DNA of 12,285 bases from Candidatus Brevefilum sp. (GTDB lineage: Bacteria; Chloroflexota; Anaerolineae; Anaerolineales; Anaerolineaceae), in assembly GCA_007135845.1 (NCBI GenBank), contig SLIC01000124.1, positions 1 through 12,285 on the forward strand. Reading direction: 5' to 3'. Under the pieces are notes generated by a model that did not search any database, was not told the origin of the DNA, and saw nothing but the letters and a program-made list of their open reading frames with translations. How positions within the stretch are numbered: position 1 is the stretch's first letter; each line of letters begins with the position of its first letter. Position numbers and translations under genes: made by a program. Of this stretch, positions 1-5,839 are shown piece by piece.

Positions 1-95
1 GCATCAAGGATATTGTGCCAGAACTGGCTCACATCCTCTGCATCCGGCATGATTGTCCCCATCCCCACAATAGCAACGGGTTGATATTTCGTCAT
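1..95 (-). CDS. PfaA-like beta-ketoacyl synthase, N-terminal fragment (continues past window start)
   Basis: Only the first 31 or so codons are present; the gene runs off the left edge. The peptide begins MTKYQPVAIVGMG and continues with TIMPDAEDVSQFWHNI, which is the classic opening of the ketosynthase domain of modular or iterative type I synthases (P-[VI]-AIVGMG-x3-PDA...FW-x-NI). The PDA rather than PGA spelling and the GMG core resemble the first subunit (PfaA) of PUFA-synthase-like systems. The presence of pfaD across the divergent promoter supports this. The start is well fixed: a strong AGGAGGT lies just upstream (99-105). It is the last visible member of the acyl-CoA carboxylase operon and probably uses the malonyl-CoA made by it. 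The active-site Cys and any acyltransferase or ACP domains lie outside the window, so it could equally be a different type I PKS or a heterocyst-glycolipid-type synthase. Confidence 0.8.
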   Translation of the reverse strand, partial: MTKYQPVAIVGMGTIMPDAEDVSQFWHNILD

Positions 96-98
96 TGT

Positions 99-105
99 AC
101 CTCCT
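99..105 (-). promoter_or_regulatory. Strong ribosome binding site of the ketosynthase gene, overlapping the upstream stop codon
   Basis: On the minus strand the sequence reads TAGGAGGTACAATG. AGGAGGT is a near-perfect Shine-Dalgarno sequence about 4 bases from the ATG, and the TAG stop of the biotin carrier gene (104-106) forms its first bases. A ribosome finishing the carrier protein would sit on the initiation site of the ketosynthase, so translational coupling is likely (inference). Confidence 0.85.
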
Positions 106-619
106 AAAAGGACTGATCAATCGCTACCAGCAGGTCACCTTTTTCAACATCCTGCCCTGGTTCTATTGCGATTGTCTTAATCTGGCCTGAGACCAGGCCG
201 CGCATTTGCATTTTCATTTTCATGGATTCCATGATTACCAACACATCCCCTTCAGAAACTGATTGGCCCTCTTCGACCAGGATTTCTACCACCACACCGG
301 GCATGGGTGCGCGCAGGTCGCCATCGGTGTACTGACCCTGGGAGGGACGCGAGCGCCGGTGATAGTTTTCAACGCTGGCCTCGATTTTCTGCCGTCCAAT
401 CAAAATTTCCAGGTTGCTGCCCTGACTGTTCTCTCCAGGGTATGAGGTTTGGTGGATATACATCTCAATGGCTGCGTGACCACGCTTGAGCAAGAAATGG
501 CCGTTATCGTCCATTGAGACCAGTTCCACATCCAGTTTTTCACCGTTGACTGTAGCTGTATCACCGGTCAGGTTAACCTGGTATTCTTTTCCATCGATTA
601 CGACATAATACAGGGTCAT
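104..619 (-). CDS. Biotin carboxyl carrier protein of an acyl-CoA carboxylase
   Basis: A 171-residue protein that carries the biotin swung between the biotin carboxylase and carboxyltransferase encoded just upstream. The C-terminal half is a biotinyl/lipoyl domain of about 70 residues (102-168): LRAPMPG at 102-108, then the biotinylation site ESMKM at 131-135 with Lys134 as the predicted biotin acceptor, and a second half with PGQDVEKGD. Residues 1-85 form an N-terminal region like that in the carrier segment of propionyl-/3-methylcrotonyl-CoA carboxylases. Residues 86-100 are a short polar linker. The usual EAMKM motif is written ESMKM here, a tolerated variant in several carriers, and M-K-M is intact. 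It starts 3 bases after the biotin carboxylase stop, and its own stop sits inside the next gene's ribosome binding site. Length fits a free carrier subunit. A lipoyl protein is unlikely because the Met residues flanking the Lys are diagnostic for biotin. Confidence 0.92.
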   Translation of the reverse strand: MTLYYVVIDGKEYQVNLTGDTATVNGEKLDVELVSMDDNGHFLLKRGHAAIEMYIHQTSYPGENSQGSNLEILIGRQKIEASVENYHRRSRPSQGQYTDGDLRAPMPGVVVEILVEEGQSVSEGDVLVIMESMKMKMQMRGLVSGQIKTIAIEPGQDVEKGDLLVAIDQSF

Positions 620-622
620 GGT

Positions 623-2104
623 TTATCCATCTCCCATCATCTGCTCGCGCCAGGCTGTCTGGCGCCATTGACCTGCATTTGTGTCAGTTCTTTTTTGAAC
701 GCTTTTTACTTGCAGATTACGCATAAACAAGGCTGCCGCCAGCGCAACTTCTCTTTCAAGTGTTTCTTCACGTACCTGGATGGCTGGCTTGAAGTTATCC
801 AGGTAAGAAGTGTTGACGTTGCCGGCCATAAATTGGGGGCTTTCAATTACCTGCCTGAGGAATTCCAGGTCGGTAGATACGCCCACTATGCGGTATTCTT
901 GCAAGGCACCTTGAATCCGCTGGATGGCTGCTGAGCGGGTCTCACCCCAGGCTGTTAGTTTAGCTAACAGCGAGTCATAAGCTGGTGTGACGGGCATTCC
1001 CTGGTAGAGTGCGCTGTCTAAACGGATCCCCGGTCCCCCTGGTTCTTTGACATAAATGATTGTGCCGCTGGATGGCACGAACCCATCTGAGGGGTCTTCT
1101 GCCAAAATACGGGCTTCAATAGCAGAACCATGCAGCGAGATTTGTGATTGTTGATAGCGAAGTGAACCGCCCAGTGCTAGAAGGATCTGTTCACGCACAA
1201 GATCGACGCCTGTGACCATTTCAGTTACAGGGTGTTCCACCTGGAGGCGCGGGTTAAGCTCGATAAAATAAAACTGGCCTGACTGATCTACAAGAAATTC
1301 AACTGTCCCAAGACTGCGATAATTCAAGCCTCTGCACAATCGAAAGGCAGCATCATACAATGCATGGCGCAGACGATCTGGCAGGCCTGGCGCTGGTGCT
1401 TCTTCGATTAATTTCTGGCGGCGGCGCTGTATCGAACATTCACGCTCACCGAAACACAATACCCTGCCCTGACCGTCACCAAGCACCTGTACTTCGATAT
1501 GCCGCGCCTGCTGCACCATTGATTCCAGGAATACCGAGTCATCACCAAAAGCAGCAGCAGCTTCAGACCGTGCTTCATCTATCACGGATTGCAGCTCTTG
1601 CGGCGAGCGGGCTAATCGTATCCCGCGTCCACCTCCACCCGCTGATGCTTTTACCAGCACCGGGTACTGCACCCCTTCTGCGAAGGATAAGGGCACTTCC
1701 TTTGGAAGGGGTTCTTCAGTCCCTGGGATTACGGGCAAACCAGCATCCTTGGCAGCCTGGCGTGAGGCAACTTTGTCTCCAAATAAGGCGATCATTTCGG
1801 GTTGTGGACCGATAAAGATAATACCTGCGTCTTCTACAGCCCGGGCAAAATCAGCATTTTCAGAAAGGAAGCCATATCCTGGATGAATTGCCTGGGCACC
1901 GGCTTGTTTGGCTGCGTTTAATACGGCGGGAATATCGCGATAAGTGTCTTTGGCCTTGAGCAGGATAGCTTCATCTGCCATGCGGACATGCAGGCTGTAG
2001 GCATCCAGTTCAGAATAGACGGCTACGGTCGACAAACCCATCTCACGGCAAGCCCTGATCAACCGGATGGCAATTTCTCCGCGGTTTGCAATTAATATTT
2101 TCAT
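623..2104 (-). CDS. accC: Acyl-CoA carboxylase, biotin carboxylase subunit
   Basis: This 493-residue ATP-grasp enzyme carboxylates the biotin of the adjacent carrier protein using ATP and bicarbonate. It opens with MKILIANRGEIAIRLIRA, the family's N-terminal signature. The order is: preATP-grasp domain (1-110), Lys111 (GDK), Lys152 followed by the glycine-rich ATP loop ASAGGGGRGIR (153-163), HIEVQ at 202-206, ECSIQRRRQK at 222-231, and the catalytic block IELNPRLQVEHPVTE (281-295) with Glu282, Asn284, Arg286 and Glu290. Then comes the biotin carboxylase C-terminal domain with Arg332 in AIEARI-AEDP. All residues known to be essential in E. coli AccC appear present. The protein is about 45 residues longer than AccC because of a C-terminal tail (450-493) of the kind seen in acyl-CoA carboxylase alpha subunits. 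The start at 2104 is chosen because homology begins exactly there; an upstream in-frame Met would give a nonsense leader running into the previous gene. It lies 7 bases after the carboxyltransferase stop. Confidence 0.95.
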   Translation of the reverse strand: MKILIANRGEIAIRLIRACREMGLSTVAVYSELDAYSLHVRMADEAILLKAKDTYRDIPAVLNAAKQAGAQAIHPGYGFLSENADFARAVEDAGIIFIGPQPEMIALFGDKVASRQAAKDAGLPVIPGTEEPLPKEVPLSFAEGVQYPVLVKASAGGGGRGIRLARSPQELQSVIDEARSEAAAAFGDDSVFLESMVQQARHIEVQVLGDGQGRVLCFGERECSIQRRRQKLIEEAPAPGLPDRLRHALYDAAFRLCRGLNYRSLGTVEFLVDQSGQFYFIELNPRLQVEHPVTEMVTGVDLVREQILLALGGSLRYQQSQISLHGSAIEARILAEDPSDGFVPSSGTIIYVKEPGGPGIRLDSALYQGMPVTPAYDSLLAKLTAWGETRSAAIQRIQGALQEYRIVGVSTDLEFLRQVIESPQFMAGNVNTSYLDNFKPAIQVREETLEREVALAAALFMRNLQVKSVQKRTDTNAGQWRQTAWREQMMGDG

Positions 2105-2111
2105 CAATGAC

Positions 2112-3704
2112 TCACAAAGGTATATTTCCGTTTTTTCGACGAGAGAGCGTCTGGCGTTTATTGCGCAGCATCTCAAATGCGGCAATCAACTTGATCCGGC
2201 ATTCCTCCGGTTTGATCACATCATCCAGGTAGCCGCGCGTTGCAGCCTCATAGGGGTTGGCAAGCTCGTCCCGGTATTGTGTTACGAGCTGCTCCTCACG
2301 CGCTGGTGGGTCTTGGGCGGACGCAATTTCATCTTTGAAAACGATCTTGACAGCGCCTTCCGGTCCCATCACTGCAATCTCGGCACCTGGCAGGGCCAGG
2401 TTGATATCACCACGCAGATGCTTGGAGCTCATCACAATATAAGCACCGCCATAGGCTTTTCGTAGAATCAACGAAACCTTGGGGACTGTCGCTTCAGCAT
2501 AGGCATAGATCATTTTTGCGCCATGGCGGATAATGCCGCCGTGTTCCTGGGATACACCGGGCAGAAAGCCGGGTGTATCGACCAAAGTCAGCAGGGGGAT
2601 ATGAAACGCATTGCAGAAGCGGATAAAGCGTGCGCCTTTATCGGAGGTATCAATGTCCAGCACGCCAGCCAGATGATCTGGCTGGTTGGCCACCACACCC
2701 ACCACATTACCATCCAAACGGCAGAATCCAATCACAATATTTTTGGCAAACTCGGGCATGACTTCCAAGAATTCTCCCTCATCACAAATGGCCTGGATGA
2801 CCTTATGGATATCATAGGGGTCATCCGGTGATTCGGGAATTTGATCTGAAATTTCAGGTGTTTTTCGCTGTGCATTATCGCTGCTTTGTGCGGAAGGCGG
2901 TGAATCGAGGTTGTTGGATGGCAGGAAGGAAAGCAGCCAGCGCACCAGTGCCAGGGTGCCCTGGTCATCTTCAGCCGTGAAGTGGGCGACACCACTGCGG
3001 GTGGTATGAACCAAAGCGCCGCCCAGGTCATCGGAACTGATCTCCTCGTGGGTGACGGCCTGGATCACCTTTGGCCCGGTGATAAACATATTGCTGGTTT
3101 GGTTAACCATGAACACAAAATCGGTGATTGCCGGGGAGTAAACCGCACCACCAGCACAGGGGCCCATGATGACGGAAACCTGGGGGATCACGCCTGAGTT
3201 GCGTACATTTCGAAAGAAAATTTCACCATATCCCGCCAGGGAATCAACCCCCTCCTGGATGCGGGCTCCGCCGGAGTCGTTCAACCCGATCAGCGGGCAG
3301 CCGTTTTCATAGGCCAGGTCCATTAGATGCGCAATCTTGCGGGCATGTTCCTCACCGACTGACCCGCCAATTACCGTGAAGTCCTGGGCAAACACATAGA
3401 CTTGCCGACCTTCTACCGTGCCCCATCCAGTTACTACACCATCGCCATAGGGGTGGGAGTCCGCCATGCCAAAACGTGTGGCACGATGGGTGGTGAACAT
3501 ACCTACCTCGTGAAAGCTGCCAGGATCTAAGAGCAGTTCGATGCGTTCCCGGGCAGTCAGCTTGCCGCGTTGGTGCTGGCTTTGGACCCGTTTTTCACCC
3601 CCGCCGGCCAGCGCTTGCTGCCGTTTTTGATCTAAGATTTCTTTTTTCACGCTGTCTTCCTTCATTCCAGATGGGCGATCAAAAACCTGGTTTTCATCAA
3701 TCAT
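2112..3704 (-). CDS. Acyl-CoA carboxylase carboxyltransferase subunit (PccB/AccD5-like)
   Basis: A 530-residue beta subunit that moves CO2 from carboxybiotin onto an acyl-CoA, giving malonyl- or methylmalonyl-CoA. It has the two crotonase-like halves of the family. The N-half carries GKLTARERIELLLDPGSF (47-64), GGSVGEEHARKI (113-124), NDSGGARIQEGV (142-153) and the oxyanion block GPCAGGAVYSPA (181-192). The C-half carries VDTPGFLPG (375-383) followed by Gln386, then GGIIRHGAKM (389-398), RKAYGGAYIVMSSK (415-428) and AEIAVMGPEGAV (441-452). The linker LPSNN... to DDPYD (261-298) is of normal family type. Residue 423 is Ile where propionyl-CoA carboxylases typically have Asp (GGAYDVM), which points toward acetyl-CoA acceptance. 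It is the first gene of the minus-strand operon. The start is uncertain: Met1 has no clear Shine-Dalgarno sequence, and Met14 (MKEDSVKKEI) at 3665 resembles many family starts. Confidence 0.95.
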   Translation of the reverse strand: MIDENQVFDRPSGMKEDSVKKEILDQKRQQALAGGGEKRVQSQHQRGKLTARERIELLLDPGSFHEVGMFTTHRATRFGMADSHPYGDGVVTGWGTVEGRQVYVFAQDFTVIGGSVGEEHARKIAHLMDLAYENGCPLIGLNDSGGARIQEGVDSLAGYGEIFFRNVRNSGVIPQVSVIMGPCAGGAVYSPAITDFVFMVNQTSNMFITGPKVIQAVTHEEISSDDLGGALVHTTRSGVAHFTAEDDQGTLALVRWLLSFLPSNNLDSPPSAQSSDNAQRKTPEISDQIPESPDDPYDIHKVIQAICDEGEFLEVMPEFAKNIVIGFCRLDGNVVGVVANQPDHLAGVLDIDTSDKGARFIRFCNAFHIPLLTLVDTPGFLPGVSQEHGGIIRHGAKMIYAYAEATVPKVSLILRKAYGGAYIVMSSKHLRGDINLALPGAEIAVMGPEGAVKIVFKDEIASAQDPPAREEQLVTQYRDELANPYEAATRGYLDDVIKPEECRIKLIAAFEMLRNKRQTLSRRKNGNIPL

Positions 3705-3861
3705 GCAATCGAAAATCAGGTGTTGACAATTTTCTGATGTGCCCGGATGCTTATTATTATGCTTTTATGCATTGCACATGTTTACCAGCTAAACACATTG
3801 AGTAGGTTTTGGTTTCGCACCAGAACATTATGGTTTGGTTAAAAACGGCTTGTTTCGTAAC

Positions 3862-3891
3862 ATAGTAAATAAATAGACATTATATTGTCAA
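3862..3891 (-). promoter_or_regulatory. Candidate promoter of the acyl-CoA carboxylase operon
   Basis: Read on the minus strand, a perfect TTGACA -35 box (3886-3891) is followed after 18 bases by TACTAT (3862-3867), which matches four of six -10 consensus positions. Transcription would start near 3855 and give a leader of about 150 bases to the first Met. The call rests on consensus matching only. Confidence 0.4.
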
Positions 3892-3894
3892 TTT
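3871..3894. repeat. Imperfect 24-base palindrome, candidate operator
   Basis: The left arm AAATAGACATTA and the reverse complement of the right arm, AAATTGACAATA, agree at 10 of 12 positions with no spacer. It covers the -35 box of the candidate minus-strand promoter, so a dimeric repressor bound here would block that promoter. No specific regulator family can be named from the sequence. Confidence 0.4.
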
Positions 3895-3902
3895 AACCAT
3901 CG

Positions 3903-3937
3903 AGCGGGCTGGATATTCCCGTTAAAAGGTTTTTTTT
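3903..3937 (+). terminator. Hairpin followed by a run of eight T, possible terminator or attenuator
   Basis: AGCGGG (3903-3908) can pair with CCCGTT (3918-3923, one G-T wobble) across a 9-base loop. The sequence then reads AAAAGG and eight T (3930-3937). The six-base gap between stem and T-run is long for an intrinsic terminator. It would act only on plus-strand transcripts beginning between 3705 and 3900, for which no gene is seen. Confidence 0.25.
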
Positions 3938-4003
3938 GGATAGTCGTGATTGAAAACCTCCCAGGCAGGTTGAGCCACTTGCTTTGTTCCGGTAATGGCA
4001 GCA

Positions 4004-4032
4004 TTGCGATGTTTAATTCCAACCTTTATTAA
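4004..4032 (+). promoter_or_regulatory. Candidate promoter of the nitronate-monooxygenase-like gene
   Basis: TTGCGA (4004-4009, four of six -35 positions) and TATTAA (4027-4032, four of six -10 positions) are separated by exactly 17 bases. The predicted transcript start near 4039 leaves a leader of about 65 bases before the ATG at 4104. The evidence is consensus matching only. Confidence 0.35.
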
Positions 4033-4103
4033 GAATCATTGTTAACCGTATCCAGTTTATGTGAATAGGGTTATAACCGGTGACAATCAAGAAAGGCTCA
4101 GTA

Positions 4104-5642
4104 ATGGATTTTCTAAACAATATACAGCTCATCCAGGGCGGCATGGGTGTTTACGTCTCAAATTTTCACCTGGCAAACGCCGTCGCAGCATGCCAGCCGG
4201 GTATCACAGCTGGAACAGTTTCCGGTATTGCGCTTGATGTTGTGTACGTCCGCTTGCTACAATTGGGCGATCCTGGCGGCCATGTGCGCACTGCACTGGG
4301 GGCTTTTGACTCCCGTTTCCAGGTTGATATCGGTGCGAAGATCATTGACCGGTACTTGGTTGAAGGTGGAAAATCGCCTGATGAACGCTATCACTATGGT
4401 CCCCGACAGACGTTGCACACCAAGAACGGCAAGCAGACGATTCCTTTGCCGGATGAATCCCAACCACCTGTTCAATTGACGATTGATGAAGAACTGGTTG
4501 AGCTGTTGATCGCCACAGCCTTTGCCGAAGTTTGGCTGGCAAAACGGGGTCACCAGGGCAAGGTGCTGATCAACTTTCTCCATAAAGTCCAACTTCCACT
4601 GGTGTATGCCCTGTATGGGGCGATGCTGGCTGATGTGGATGGCATTGTGGTTGGCGCGGGTAATCCAGAAGGGTTGCCAGCGGTCTGTACCCGGCTGACA
4701 CGACATCAACCCATCACAACAGAACATGCCTTGCTATACCGTGAGTCAGGTGAAACCTTTGAAGTTGATTTTGACCCCCAAAGCATTGCAGGCGGTCGGC
4801 TGGCCCAACAGCCCCTTAACCGACCAGCATTCTTAGCGATTGTCTCGCTGGAATCCCTGGTGGGTGCGCTGGTTAACAGCCCAACTGAACCGCCTGATGG
4901 TTTCATCATTGAACATCACACGGCTGGCGGACATAATGCCCCGCCGCAGGGTCCACTGGAAAAGGATGCACTGGATCAACCAATCTACAGCAACGAGGAT
5001 GAACCCGATTTGGATGCAATACGCCACTTTGACAAACCCTTCTGGTTGGCGGGTGGGTACAACAGCTGTGATAAATTGCGCGAGGCACAATCCGTTGGCG
5101 CGGCTGGCGTGCAAACCGGAACATCGTTTGCGCTGGCTCAGGAATCGGGCCTGGATCCCCTTCACAAGATTGCAATACTTTCCGCATTGAAACAAGGCGC
5201 AACCGATGCCGACCTGGTGCGGACGACTCTCTTCTCACCAACTGGCTTTCCCTTCAAGGTTGCCCAGCTGCCTGGTACCTTAGCAGATGACGAAGTGTAT
5301 AACAACCGGACACGCGTCTGCGATCTCGGTTTCCTGCAGCAGCGTGGTTTTAGCAAACCCGGGCCTGATGGTGAGCGGGACTTGTTTGCACGCTGCCCGG
5401 CTGGTTCATTGGCGGATTTCAGCCGCAAGCGAGGCCTGCCATTTAATGCGGCGGGAAAACGTTGCCTGTGCAACGGTCTGCTGGCAGCGGTAGGATTGGG
5501 TCAAACTCACCCAAGGAATGGTGGTGAACCAGCTATTGTGACCCTGGGGAACAACCTGGATGGTGTACGCCGCCTTTCACGCCAGGGGCAGGTGACTTAT
5601 TGGGCTTGTGATGTGGTCAACGATATACTGGCGCAAGATTGA
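4104..5642 (+). CDS. Nitronate monooxygenase-family flavoprotein (NPD fold), probable partner of the lipid synthase
   Basis: A 512-residue FMN-type TIM-barrel protein of the nitronate monooxygenase/2-nitropropane dioxygenase superfamily, in the long subgroup of roughly 470-520 residues. It opens with IQGGMGVYVSNFHLANAVA (8-26) and has TAGTVSGIALDVVYVRLLQLGDPGGH (36-60 region), the FMN/active-site segment EHHTAGGHNAP (270-280) with the HxxGGHN pattern, and a phosphate-binding portion WLAGGYN...GAAGVQTGTSFA (314-343). It ends with a Cys-bearing tail: Cys406, Cys431 in ARCPAG, and Cys454/Cys456 in GKRCLCNGLLA. The ATG at 4104 has a good GAAAGG seven bases upstream (4091-4096). An in-frame GTG at 4080 is less likely. 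It lies 197 bases ahead of pfaD on the same strand and divergent from the carboxylase operon, so a reductase or auxiliary role in the same lipid pathway is inferred; the substrate is unknown. True nitronate oxidation is possible but unsupported by context. Confidence 0.85.
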   Translation: MDFLNNIQLIQGGMGVYVSNFHLANAVAACQPGITAGTVSGIALDVVYVRLLQLGDPGGHVRTALGAFDSRFQVDIGAKIIDRYLVEGGKSPDERYHYGPRQTLHTKNGKQTIPLPDESQPPVQLTIDEELVELLIATAFAEVWLAKRGHQGKVLINFLHKVQLPLVYALYGAMLADVDGIVVGAGNPEGLPAVCTRLTRHQPITTEHALLYRESGETFEVDFDPQSIAGGRLAQQPLNRPAFLAIVSLESLVGALVNSPTEPPDGFIIEHHTAGGHNAPPQGPLEKDALDQPIYSNEDEPDLDAIRHFDKPFWLAGGYNSCDKLREAQSVGAAGVQTGTSFALAQESGLDPLHKIAILSALKQGATDADLVRTTLFSPTGFPFKVAQLPGTLADDEVYNNRTRVCDLGFLQQRGFSKPGPDGERDLFARCPAGSLADFSRKRGLPFNAAGKRCLCNGLLAAVGLGQTHPRNGGEPAIVTLGNNLDGVRRLSRQGQVTYWACDVVNDILAQD

Positions 5643-5839
5643 TCCTTTTACCTGTGCTGTTTAATGGACCGTATTGTGCTTTAATGATTTAACGCACCTG
5701 TGACTAACGGCCACGAGCGAAAATGTTTTCAGGAGCTTATGGGTAGGCTCGTTGCTAAGCAAATCAGCACGGCTATTTGAACTTGTCCAACTGATCAATA
5801 GATTTTTTTTCTTTGGGTAGAAACCAAGAGGAATTAATT
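5643..5839 (+). other. Leader region between the two flavoprotein genes, with inverted repeats
   Basis: No gene is seen here. ACGAGC (5713-5718) can pair with GCTCGT (5747-5752) and encloses the small palindrome GAAAATGTTTTC (5719-5730). A second stem of eight pairs with one bulged C has arms 5760-5768 and 5772-5779. A T8 run (5803-5810) lies 23 bases beyond it, too far for a normal terminator. These may be folded leader RNA or a weak terminator for the upstream gene. Confidence 0.4.
5777..5804 (+). promoter_or_regulatory. Candidate promoter of pfaD
   Basis: TTGAAC (5777-5782, four of six) and TAGATT (5799-5804, four of six) are separated by 16 bases. The predicted start near 5811 would give a leader of about 29 bases to the GTG at 5840. 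It is weak and based on consensus only. It is still consistent with pfaD having its own transcript, given the 197-base gap. Confidence 0.3.

Larger units (their letters stand above)
3705..4103. other. Divergent intergenic region between the carboxylase operon and the flavoprotein genes
   Basis: This stretch of 399 bases separates two divergently transcribed lipid-synthesis blocks and contains no convincing gene. It is AT-richer than its flanks. It contains a candidate minus-strand promoter (3862-3891), an overlapping 24-base imperfect palindrome (3871-3894), a hairpin followed by eight T (3903-3937), a small stem AACCT/AGGTT (3955-3971) and a candidate plus-strand promoter (4004-4032). It is the natural place for shared regulation of both blocks. 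Confidence 0.8.

Noticed and set aside
1360..1815. Plus-strand open frame opposite the biotin carboxylase
   Set aside because: It is antisense to highly conserved catalytic motifs and has low-complexity Leu/Ala/Pro/His composition typical of a shadow frame.
2105..2185. N-terminal extension of the biotin carboxylase frame from an upstream Met
   Set aside because: The 27 extra residues have no family resemblance and overlap the end of the carboxyltransferase gene; MKILIANRGEIA is the canonical start.
2890..2925. Ser/Pro/Gln-rich segment in the carboxyltransferase as a possible insertion
   Set aside because: The stretch between LPSNN and DDPYD is the normal variable inter-domain linker of PccB-type subunits.
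2112..3704. Carboxyltransferase as part of a sodium-pumping decarboxylase
   Set aside because: No membrane decarboxylase subunit is present, and a biotin carboxylase lies in the same operon, so the complex works in the carboxylation direction.
3723..3757. TTGACA followed by TATTAT as a plus-strand promoter
   Set aside because: The two boxes are 23 bases apart, too far, and the 17-18 base spacing gives no -10-like sequence.
4080..4103. GTG start for the nitronate-monooxygenase-like gene
   Set aside because: The ATG at 4104 has GAAAGG seven bases upstream and homology begins right after it.
4257..5473. Several antisense open frames over the nitronate-monooxygenase-like gene
   Set aside because: They are shadows of a clearly homologous gene on the plus strand, with no recognisable domains or ribosome sites.
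5813..5839. TTG start for pfaD
   Set aside because: It has no ribosome binding site and would put the good AGAGGA site inside the coding region; the GTG at 5840 has ideal spacing.
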